DNA from: Deltaproteobacteria bacterium
GTDB taxonomy: Bacteria > Desulfobacterota > Desulfobacteria > Desulfobacterales > ETH-SRB1
Direction: 5' to 3'
Length of the DNA: 5,157 bases
NCBI GenBank assembly: GCA_019314185.1
Contig: JAFCZU010000251.1
Location: 1-5,157, forward strand
Shown piece after piece: positions 1-5,091 of this stretch (positions are counted from its first letter, which is position 1; each line of letters opens with the position of its first letter). A model generated the notes under the pieces. It made no database searches. It saw only the letters and a program-made list of their open reading frames with translations, and was not told the origin of the DNA. Both the position numbers and the translations under genes were made by a program.

Positions 1-107
1 CGGTTTGTTGAATTGATATTTATCAATCCCTTATACCAGAAGTCGGCTCAGGGGGGTCAATTTTGGGTTGTTATTTGCCCTTCAGGGGGGTCAATTTTAG
101 GTTAGCA
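1..107 (-). mobile_element. Putative IS21-type element end (partial)
   Basis: This stretch carries two near-identical 22-bp direct repeats, and the conserved open frame of a neighbouring nuclease gene stops exactly where it begins. Read on the minus strand, the element would start near 107 with TGCTAACCTAAAATTGACCC and continue out of the window past position 1. Tandem terminal repeats with a TG outer end are characteristic of IS21-family elements, whose istA gene normally begins a short way inside the left end; here that would lie beyond the window edge. No istA or istB coding sequence is visible, so the family call rests on the repeats and the junction. It could instead be another element with iterated transposase-binding sites. 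The element end is an inference; the repeats and the truncation are directly seen. Confidence 0.5.
48..103. repeat. Tandem pair of 22-bp direct repeats
   Basis: TCAGGGGGGTCAATTTT followed by GGGTT at 48-69 recurs at 82-103 as TCAGGGGGGTCAATTTT followed by AGGTT, with one mismatch in 22 and a 34-bp period. The spacing of about three helical turns would place both copies on the same DNA face. The likely role is a transposase-binding site at an insertion-sequence end. Confidence 0.8.
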
Positions 108-510
108 AAACTACATATTTAGTGTAATACGGGGATAAACCTTGCTTAACCAGATCCATGTTGAAATTTTGCCCATCAACAAAGATATATGTTAGAAAAC
201 GCCCATAATTTCCTCTGCACCTGCTTCCTTCAAATTCAAGATCGACATATTTGCCGCTAAGCTTCTTTTTGGCATAATTGGACGCCACTTTTCCCATAGG
301 GATATTTTGTTTTTTATCTGGATGGACTGACTCTGGAGTGTTTACACAAAGCAAGCGTACTTTCTCATGTTTTCCTTGGTAATCAACGACAATGGTATCG
401 CCATCGACAATTCGGATTACTTTATATTGACCGGCTATAACAAGGATAGGGAGTGTGAGAATGAAGGCTATCAGAAAGGATGCTGTTTTAAGGCTTCTTA
501 AATGATTCAT
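97..510 (-). pseudogene. Secreted thermonuclease-like (SNase) protein, 3' truncated
   Basis: This is a staphylococcal-nuclease-fold protein, a family that cleaves DNA and RNA with Ca2+, usually outside the cytoplasm. The start is placed at the ATG at 508-510 because the residues after it form a clean signal peptide: basic NHLRSLK, then hydrophobic TASFLIAFILTLPILVIA, then AGQ. The fold motifs follow in order: VDGDT (the SNase Asp21 region), VRLLCVNTPE (Arg35 to Glu43 region), NYGRFLTYIF (Arg87 region) and NMDLVKQGLSPYYTKY. The usual VDTPE is VNTPE here, so the second metal-ligand Asp is Asn. After TKY the family normally continues with another 20-30 residues; here five foreign residues (VVLLT) and a stop come from the adjoining insertion-sequence end. 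The frame is open upstream into the SLOG fragment, so a longer start (TTG at 598-600) is possible but less likely. The truncated product probably does not fold or act normally. Confidence 0.75.
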
Positions 511-813
511 TTTACGATCTTCAACCGGTGAGTTTCTCGCAACTTCATCCATATCATGATCAGCAAGCAAAGAACCGGCTTGAGCCTTTACCAGTCCCAA
601 TAGGATAACGCCATGAATGATATACGTGGTGTCCTCATATATTTTTGGGTCTTTGCTGGCCCGTAGCCCGGCAACATTTAAAATTTCAATTCGATGTTTA
701 ATGCCCCAGTTGTTTATCTCTGATACTGTGATAAAAGTCGGTGTTTTATTCAGGTCAATATGAAGGAATGGACGTTTATGTTTTTCTGCAAGTTTCTTTG
801 TTAATTTTGGAAA
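511..813 (-). pseudogene. C-terminal fragment of cpYpsA-related SLOG ('putative molybdenum carrier') protein
   Basis: Translating the minus strand from about 813 gives an uninterrupted frame containing KLAEKHKRPFLHIDL, then EILNVAGLRASKDPKIYED, then a hydrophobic VILLGLVKAQAG. This matches the end of the 'putative molybdenum carrier' SLOG family, whose C-terminus typically reads KKHxKPxLHI followed by xVLNVAGPRASxDPxIY. The family is a Rossmann-like nucleotide-ligand-binding fold; the molybdenum role is only a historical label. The N-terminal half, including the GGQTGVD loop, is missing. An in-frame stop lies at 865-867 and no start codon fits, so this is a gene remnant. The break point falls between about 813 and 883, where the transposase remnant ends. 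No stop separates this fragment from the nuclease reading frame. The homology comes from remembered family consensus, not a search. Confidence 0.65.
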
Positions 814-882
814 AAACGGGTTTGAAATTACGCGTTTATAGCCTTTCAGTTGGGCTTTCGTACATTAGTTTATAAGTTACTG

Positions 883-1118
883 TTAAGCTTTTAACGAGCA
901 ATTCTGGCGTATAACCAATTGCTCTCCGCGTTTAACCGCTAAACTGACTGCGGGTTGCGAAATCTTCAGAAACAAAGCAAACTGCAAGCCGCAACCGTCT
1001 TTTTATATTTCCCGACGGCCAATACCTGCTCAGGTTTTAAGTCCAACAATTCTGCAACTTGTCCGTCCCTGAAGCCCGAGGGTTTACGCCACTTCAAGGG
1101 TGCGAAACTTGAATTAAA
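883..1118 (-). pseudogene. Decayed RAYT-type Y1 transposase C-terminus
   Basis: Two reading frames on the minus strand together give the tail of a REP-associated Y1 transposase. The first frame (about 1118 down to 969) reads RDGQVAELLDLKPEQVLAVG, then KYKKTVAACSLLCF, then a TGA at 966-968. The second frame (972 down to 886) reads FLKISQPAVSLAVKRGEQL, then VIRQNCSLKA, with a stop at 883-885. Both align with the intact transposase at 1650-2672, whose tail reads VAEVLGVNRAEVLSSG, ARSLVCFWASRELGMSMVEL and KISQPTVSQSANRGEKI. By that alignment about 49 nt, encoding the WASRELGM...SKR stretch, are deleted and cause the frameshift. The catalytic HUH and Tyr half is absent. Protein identity to the intact copy is only partial, so it comes from a diverged relative, not a recent duplicate. 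Confidence 0.7.
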
Positions 1119-1221
1119 TTATTAAACTATAGCTAAGTGGATTTGTCAAGTATAAAACAGATTAGACTTTTAGTCCCTGTAACTTTGCCCCATAAAAATG
1201 TAAAAATTTTAAGGAGTTGAT

Positions 1222-1563
1222 ATGGCAAAGTTACAGAAGCTTTTCGGAGCACGAGTTTATGAACTGAGGAGAAGGGCTAACCTCACACAGGCACAGTTTG
1301 CTGAGATGGCCGGTGTTAGTAACGATACTATAAGCCGCATAGAGCGCGGGGTAAGGAGCCCCTCACCTGACGTTCTTGAGCGCCTTGCCAAAGCCCTTGA
1401 TGTAGAAGTCCGTGAGTTATTTAATTTTTCAAACAGAAAATTTCTTGAAGCCAAATGCCGTCTTGAACTTATTGACCTGCTGAATTATCTTCAGAACAAA
1501 AATCCAGATGAAATTGCAATGATACTTAAAATTTCACGGTTGATCTTTGAGCGTAAAGAATAA
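1222..1563 (+). CDS. XRE/Cro-CI family helix-turn-helix regulator
   Basis: This is a 113-aa cytoplasmic DNA-binding protein. Residues 11-68 form a standard HTH_3 fold: RVYELRRRANLTQAQFAEMAG, then the recognition segment VSNDTISRIERG, then SPSPDVLERLAKALDVEVRELFNF. The C-terminal part (about 70-113) is probably helical and may mediate dimerisation. The start is well supported by AAGGAG at 1211-1216, five bases before the ATG. Length and layout match the single-domain XRE regulators that control mobile elements, toxin-antitoxin pairs or restriction systems. Upstream DNA holds a small inverted repeat, GACT-TTT-AGTC, at 1165-1175, which could be an operator, but it is too short to rely on. The next gene is a transposase inserted just downstream, so the regulator's original partner gene is either absent or is the operon starting at 2797. 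The target is unknown. Confidence 0.9.
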   Translation: MAKLQKLFGARVYELRRRANLTQAQFAEMAGVSNDTISRIERGVRSPSPDVLERLAKALDVEVRELFNFSNRKFLEAKCRLELIDLLNYLQNKNPDEIAMILKISRLIFERKE

Positions 1564-1610
1564 TCCCTGTAGAATTTCAGAATAAATGAATGCAACGCCC
1601 ATCATGGGGG

Positions 1611-1629
1611 ACGCTCCTTCATATATTGA
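1611..1629. repeat. Left arm of transposase-flanking inverted repeat
   Basis: ACGCTCCTTCATATATTGA is the reverse complement, with two mismatches, of the sequence at 2673-2691. It lies upstream of the preferred start of the transposase (1650) and inside the longer open frame from 1590. This argues that the first 20 codons of that longer frame are element-end DNA and not protein-coding. Confidence 0.7.
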
Positions 1630-1649
1630 CATATCGAATACAATCTGTT

Positions 1650-2672
1650 ATGAAAATGAGTATGCCACGTAGATCAAGAATAGATGCGCCCGGGGCGCTA
1701 CATCATATCATAGTTAGAGGCATCGATAGAAAGAGCATCTTTAAAGATGATGCTGATAAAGATATTTTTTTAGAACGTTTGAAAAATATCTTAACAGAGA
1801 GCGGGACATTGTGTTTCGCCTGGGCATTAATTCCCAATCATTTTCATTTGCTTTTACGAACCGGCAGCGCTCCAATATCAATCATTATGAAGAGACTTTT
1901 GACCGGTCACGCAATCTATTTCAATCGTAAACATCGTCGTGTGGGCCATTTATTTCAAAATCGATATAAATCGATTCTTTGCCAGGAAGATGCATATCTG
2001 CTTGAACTTGTGAGGTATATTCATTTGAATCCTATTAGAGCTAAAATTGTAGCTGACCTTAAGTTTCTGGATAAATATGCGTATAGTGGTCATGCTGCAA
2101 TAATGGGAAGGAAAAAGAACGATTGGCAGGATACCGATTATGTCCTCAAATTATTTAATACCAGGTTGTCATTAGCACGCAGGCGGTATCGCGAATATGT
2201 TAAGAAAGGAATATCAGTTGGAAAAAGGCCGGATCTTATCGGTGGTGGGCTTGTCAGAAGCGCCGGAGGATGGGATGCACTCAAAGGATTGAGAAAGATA
2301 AAAGCATATATGAAAGGGGATGAGAGGATTTTAGGCGACAGCGATTTTGTTGAAAGTGTATTAAAAGTTTCTCAGGATAACTTTGATCGTAATTATTTAT
2401 TAAAGGCCAGGGGATACGATTTTAATACAGTTGTTGATCGTGTGGCTGAAGTATTGGGAGTTAACAGGGCTGAAGTATTATCTTCAGGCAGACAACCCCA
2501 TCGGGTACAGGCGAGAAGCTTAGTCTGTTTCTGGGCATCAAGGGAACTTGGTATGAGTATGGTGGAATTATCAAAACGCTTAAAAATATCCCAGCCCACA
2601 GTAAGTCAATCAGCAAACCGTGGCGAAAAGATTGCAAAGGAAAATAAATTAAATTTATTACAAAGCAATTAA
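1650..2672 (+). CDS. REP-associated (RAYT-type) Y1 HUH transposase
   Basis: This single-strand DNA transposase belongs to the IS200/REP-associated tyrosine group, which nicks hairpin DNA through a 5'-phosphotyrosine link. From the ATG at 1650 it is 340 aa; 1656 and 1662 (MPRRSRIDAPG, the usual family N-terminus) are also plausible, and none has a good Shine-Dalgarno site. Numbering from the frame opening at 1590, the sequence shows PGALHHIIVRGIDRKSIF (34-51), the HUH motif NHFHLLL (His84, His86), GHLFQNRYKS (119-128), then EDAYLLELVRYIHLNPIRA (133-151). Tyr136 is the likely nucleophile, with Tyr143 as an alternative. The C-terminal extension ends in a helix-turn-helix-like segment (322-352, SKRLKISQPTVSQSANRGEK), typical of the longer environmental RAYT proteins. 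The gene appears complete, with no frameshift. It sits 3' of the XRE gene without disrupting it. Confidence 0.88.
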   Translation: MKMSMPRRSRIDAPGALHHIIVRGIDRKSIFKDDADKDIFLERLKNILTESGTLCFAWALIPNHFHLLLRTGSAPISIIMKRLLTGHAIYFNRKHRRVGHLFQNRYKSILCQEDAYLLELVRYIHLNPIRAKIVADLKFLDKYAYSGHAAIMGRKKNDWQDTDYVLKLFNTRLSLARRRYREYVKKGISVGKRPDLIGGGLVRSAGGWDALKGLRKIKAYMKGDERILGDSDFVESVLKVSQDNFDRNYLLKARGYDFNTVVDRVAEVLGVNRAEVLSSGRQPHRVQARSLVCFWASRELGMSMVELSKRLKISQPTVSQSANRGEKIAKENKLNLLQSN

Positions 2673-2691
2673 TCAACATATCAAGGAGCGT
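2673..2691. repeat. Right arm of transposase-flanking inverted repeat
   Basis: TCAACATATCAAGGAGCGT begins immediately after the transposase stop codon and mirrors 1611-1629 with 17 of 19 matches. It probably marks the right recognition sequence of the element. Confidence 0.7.
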
Positions 2692-2796
2692 TATAAATGC
2701 ACTTTGTTTTGTCGGAATTTAGGATAGCTTGAGGTATGCGTTATAAAAAATACAGCCTTTAGGTCATATATTTCATATTGGGAGTTCTGAACTACA

Positions 2797-3954
2797 ATGA
2801 AACTATTCGCAAGCGACATGTGGTCAGTATTTAATTTTGCTGATCCTAACGAGCGTTATCAGAAGTTTCTTGCGCGTGGACGTGACCCATTTAAGCACTT
2901 CATTGAAGGTGTGTTGCTGTATGACGAAATTGTTGTCCCCACGCAGGATTTCATGTCTTTGTCAATATTAGTCGGAGTTCTTGGCGAGCTTGCAGTAATT
3001 GATTTACTTGAAGCCGGAGTGCTTACTTTTATTCGTTTACGCGGTTCTTTGGCATATATTGGTAATGGCGGTGGAATTAAGCCATATCAAATCAGCAGTT
3101 CGGAAAAGAAGTTATCGTTTTGTGCATCCATTGATAAAGCAGTCAGTTGGGCACTTGGCGGGCTTATTGAAAAGCCGAAAAATCCAAAATTGCCAGAGCT
3201 TGTAGTGAAAGCTACACATGAAATTGATGTCGGTGATATCTATAATGAGGTAAGACATGAAACGTATATGGATGTCTTGAATAGCACCGAGCTACGAAAT
3301 ACTTTTGCTTTGCGAAATACAGACATGGACTATTTGGCAGGTGTTGGGCCGTCTGATGTCCGCATTTATGGCGGACCCGACGGTCAGTGGTGTGGGGACG
3401 AAGTTGATATTGTAATGGCTCTTGCAGCTACCAATATCGAGTTGCGTGTTACGCAGTTAGCAGGTTGCGAAGATGCATCAAGTGCCAGCCCCATCGGACA
3501 GATGCTTAAAGCAAAAGCGTTTCGAACGCTTGGAAATGAAGTCGCAGAGTCGTTCGTTGAGTTTCGTGAAATTGCTGGCGTTCCTGATATATGCGAAGCT
3601 GTTTTCCAAAAGCAAATTAATATTGCAGAGATACGCAAGCTTGCACACTCGCGCGACGGAGCAATGTTTCGCGAGTGGTTTCATGAGAATTGTCGTTCAG
3701 ACCCCGTTACCATTGGTCGTGAATACGTTAGTCTTTTGAAGCAGGTCCCGCGTGTCCAGTCATTTTCTGTGCGTGGCATTCGGTTCATTACTACAACTCT
3801 TGTTGGACAAATTCCTATTTTAGGTCAACTCGTTGCCGCTGTAGATAGTTTTTTCGTCGATAGCTGGTTTCGTGGCCATTCACCCAAATTCTTTGTCGAT
3901 AAAATAGTTGAGCTTGTGCCTCAGGATGAAAGGGATTCCCATCAACCGGATTAA
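2797..3954 (+). CDS. Conserved-looking protein of unknown function, 385 aa
   Basis: I do not recognise this protein. It has no signal peptide and looks mostly alpha-helical and cytosolic. The N-terminal third contains GRDPFKHFIEGVLLYDEIVVP (28-48), then DFMSLSILVGVLGELAVIDLL (51-71) and a beta-like VLTFIRLRGSLAYIGNGGG (75-93). The middle has a charged segment with HEIDVGDIYNEVRHETYMDVL (141-161). The tail holds a weakly hydrophobic GIRFITTTLVGQIPILGQLVAAVDSFFVDSWF (327-358) followed by GHSPKFFVDKIVELV; this could be an amphipathic or membrane-contacting helix pair. There are no nuclease, NTPase or methyltransferase motifs that I can see. The start is supported by GGGAG at 2780-2784, though the 12-base spacing is long. 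It is the first gene of a likely three-gene unit, 48 bp before the next start. Codons look more GC-rich than those of the two downstream genes, suggesting separate origins. Defence or toxin function is possible by context only. Confidence 0.8.
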   Translation: MKLFASDMWSVFNFADPNERYQKFLARGRDPFKHFIEGVLLYDEIVVPTQDFMSLSILVGVLGELAVIDLLEAGVLTFIRLRGSLAYIGNGGGIKPYQISSSEKKLSFCASIDKAVSWALGGLIEKPKNPKLPELVVKATHEIDVGDIYNEVRHETYMDVLNSTELRNTFALRNTDMDYLAGVGPSDVRIYGGPDGQWCGDEVDIVMALAATNIELRVTQLAGCEDASSASPIGQMLKAKAFRTLGNEVAESFVEFREIAGVPDICEAVFQKQINIAEIRKLAHSRDGAMFREWFHENCRSDPVTIGREYVSLLKQVPRVQSFSVRGIRFITTTLVGQIPILGQLVAAVDSFFVDSWFRGHSPKFFVDKIVELVPQDERDSHQPD

Positions 3955-4002
3955 GGCGACGAAAAAAACTCGTGCTTTATCCTCAGCCAATGCTTGAAAA
4001 CC

Positions 4003-4665
4003 ATGAAAATATATTACCATCATTGTGAGGAAGAAAAAAACATTCGTTCACACCCCTGGGATTGCGCTGAAAGTAATACTAAACATAAGTATTACGATTT
4101 CAAATCTCACCCAGACTTAATAAGCAATGCTCTGGAAGATTTTTGTCCTTGGGCGAACAAAAATGCTATAGTAGATTTTTATGAATTCTTACGTTGGTTA
4201 AACGGTACGAATTCACATTTCGAAACAAACGATTCTGCATTCCGAGGTCCAAGAACCAACACTGATTCGAACTTCATAAAAAGCTTGCAATGTAACGGTA
4301 GGCTCATGATTCTCTATCGAGATATAATTTTAAATGTTTCTAAAGAGCATGTGAGATGGCTGAATGATGCTATTCAGTTTTATTTGCGTCATATTGATCA
4401 AGAATTCAGATGGGGTGTTATTGGGACTACAATAGTTCCGGTTCGCTACATTAATCTTCCCGTTGACGAGCAAATAGGAAAACAAATAATGTTATCTTTC
4501 TGGGCTTGGGGGGATGATGAAATAGAAACGTTTCAAAACCTAAAAAGAACTTTCCTCAATTTGAGGAATGCATTGCAAGATGTTTCCAAAGAAATCGCCA
4601 AATCCATATCTGAAAATAAAAATATTTCGAAAAGGGTGTCATTAGTGTCACCAATATTTCCCTAA
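4003..4665 (+). CDS. Protein of unknown function, 220 aa
   Basis: I do not recognise this gene. The preferred start is the ATG at 4003 (MKIYYHHCEEEKN); a TTG three codons earlier (3994) is possible, and neither has a strong ribosome binding site. The soluble product has an N-terminal part rich in His, Cys and acidic residues (HHCEEEKN, HPWDCAE), then DFYEFLRWLNG (58-68), ETNDSAFRGP (74-83), a hydrophobic LMILYRDIILNV (101-112), a beta-like RWGVIGTTIVPVRYINLPV (136-154), then QIMLSFWAWGDDE (161-173). It ends in a charged helix (174-205, NLKRTFLNLRNALQDVSKEI) that may form a coiled coil. It is AT-richer than the gene before it. Only 15 bp separate its stop from the next start, so it is probably cotranslated with the zinc-finger, HNH-like gene. 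That tight pairing suggests the two proteins act together; the function itself is unknown. Confidence 0.75.
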   Translation: MKIYYHHCEEEKNIRSHPWDCAESNTKHKYYDFKSHPDLISNALEDFCPWANKNAIVDFYEFLRWLNGTNSHFETNDSAFRGPRTNTDSNFIKSLQCNGRLMILYRDIILNVSKEHVRWLNDAIQFYLRHIDQEFRWGVIGTTIVPVRYINLPVDEQIGKQIMLSFWAWGDDEIETFQNLKRTFLNLRNALQDVSKEIAKSISENKNISKRVSLVSPIFP

Positions 4666-4680
4666 AAGGAAAATCTCAAT

Positions 4681-4929
4681 ATGACCTGCTGCGATCTTTG
4701 CAACAATAATTATGATTTGCAAGATAGCCATATTATTCCAGGATTCCTGTTAAATTGGCTTATAAAAACATCGGCGACTGGTTTTATAAGATCTACGGAA
4801 CAGCCTAATCGACGCATTCAAGACGGTTGGAAATTGGTGAATTCAAATTGCAAGTGCACCATGAATAGCACCGTAAATGATTTCATGAGGCGTCTGATAA
4901 TTGAGACATTTTCTTGGCCTATTATTTAA
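4681..4929 (+). pseudogene. CxxC/SHIIP zinc-binding (HNH-like) protein, truncated by IS30 insertion
   Basis: The open frame gives 82 residues, but only about the first 51 (4681-4833) look native: CCDLCNNNYDLQDSHIIP (3-20), GFLLNWLIKTSATGFIR (21-37) and PNRRIQDGWK (42-51). The CxxC followed by SHIIP resembles treble-clef or HNH-like proteins, which usually continue with a second zinc pair (LLCxxCE) and several hundred bases more. Here that second half is missing. From about 4834 the DNA is the end of an IS30-family element read backwards, so residues 52-82 (LVNSNCKCTMN onward) are chimeric and their Cys residues are coincidental. The start is supported by AAGGA at 4666-4670, ten bases before the ATG, and by coupling to the upstream gene. 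The intact protein may have been a metal-dependent nuclease, but this is inferred from a motif and no catalytic activity can be claimed. Confidence 0.7.
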
Positions 4930-5055
4930 CTTCTTTACTACAAATGCAAGATTTTTGCTGGTTATATCTCTAAAGTTTGTTCCTTTGGGGAAATATTGTC
5001 TTATTAAACCGTTGGTGTTTTCATTGGAACCACGCTGCCAAGCCGAGGAAAAGGG
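4834..5055 (-). mobile_element. Remnant of an IS30-family insertion sequence
   Basis: The element end lies near 4834-4842, where the SHIIP protein loses its family resemblance. The inner side carries the transposase tail. The other end and most of the element are missing, replaced at 5051-5076 by a hairpin-forming palindrome. The exact terminus cannot be fixed without a reference copy. Confidence 0.65.
4843..5055 (-). pseudogene. IS30-family transposase, C-terminal fragment
   Basis: On the minus strand the frame reads SSAWQRGSNENTNGLIRQYF, PKGTNFRDITSKNLAFVV and KKLNNRPRKCLNYQTPHEII, then YGAIHGALAI and a stop at 4843-4845. This is the end of the IS30 DDE transposase domain. The Glu in NENTNGLIRQYFPKG (codon 5020-5022) is the third catalytic acidic residue. 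The two catalytic Asp residues and the N-terminal HTH are absent, because the frame is closed by TGA at 5056-5058 inside a palindrome. IS30 transposases end close to the element terminus, consistent with the GGTGAATTCAAATTGCAAG terminal-type sequence at about 4836-4854. The copy is therefore inactive, with one real end at left and a broken end at right. Confidence 0.85.
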
Positions 5056-5076
5056 TCAAATCTGCCTTTGACCCTT
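5051..5076. repeat. Perfect palindrome, 10-bp arms with 6-nt loop
   Basis: AAGGGTCAAA, then TCTGCC, then TTTGACCCTT gives perfectly complementary 10-base arms. There is no T-run on either side, so it is unlikely to be a classic intrinsic terminator. It sits exactly at the junction between the IS30 remnant and the following small-gene fragment. This suggests a REP- or MITE-like insertion of the kind mobilised by RAYT transposases; that link is inference. Confidence 0.7.
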
Positions 5077-5091
5077 GCTCAACGGAAATAA

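Larger units (their letters stand above)
1598..2691 (+). mobile_element. RAYT/Y1-transposase unit with flanking inverted repeat
   Basis: The transposase gene is bracketed by ACGCTCCTTCATATATTGA at 1611-1629 and TCAACATATCAAGGAGCGT at 2673-2691. These are inverted repeats matching at 17 of 19 positions. Just outside the left arm is a small palindrome, CCCAT-C-ATGGG (1598-1608). RAYT-type transposases are known to be associated with REP palindromes flanking their gene, and this layout fits. Element boundaries are inferred from the repeats; I see no clear target duplication. Confidence 0.6.

Noticed and set aside
48..103. CRISPR array
   Set aside because: There are only two repeat copies with a 12-bp gap, too short for spacers, and they lie at an insertion-sequence-like junction.
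511..600. Longer start of the nuclease at the TTG (598-600)
   Set aside because: The ATG at 508-510 is followed directly by a proper signal peptide. The segment before it belongs to the SLOG fragment frame.
1038..1109. Plus-strand reading of 1041-1109 (VPEARGFTPLQ) as a transposase (TnpB) tail
   Set aside because: The frame is very short and closed just upstream by TAA at 1038-1040. The minus-strand RAYT interpretation explains the same bases over a longer alignment.
1165..1175. GACT-TTT-AGTC inverted repeat as an XRE operator, with TTGTCA at 1143 as a -35 box
   Set aside because: The arms are only 4 bp, and no good -10 box lies at the right distance from TTGTCA, so neither promoter nor operator can be supported.
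1174..1571. Direct repeat TCCCTGTA at 1174-1181 and 1564-1571 flanking the XRE gene
   Set aside because: Eight bases is within chance expectation over this distance, and it does not bound any recognisable element.
1590..1649. N-terminal extension of the transposase frame (20 codons beginning MQRPSWGTLL)
   Set aside because: It overlaps the left inverted repeat, has no ribosome binding site and does not resemble the family, which begins near MPRRSRIDAPG.
2700..2796. Promoter before the 385-aa gene (TATAAA at 2742-2747)
   Set aside because: TATAAA is a fair -10 match, but the corresponding -35 (TTAGGA, 2719-2724) is weak and the region is AT-rich, so it is not listed as a feature.
3384..3739. 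Several open frames on both strands within 3384-3739
   Set aside because: They are shadow frames of the 385-aa gene, without ribosome binding sites or recognisable motifs.
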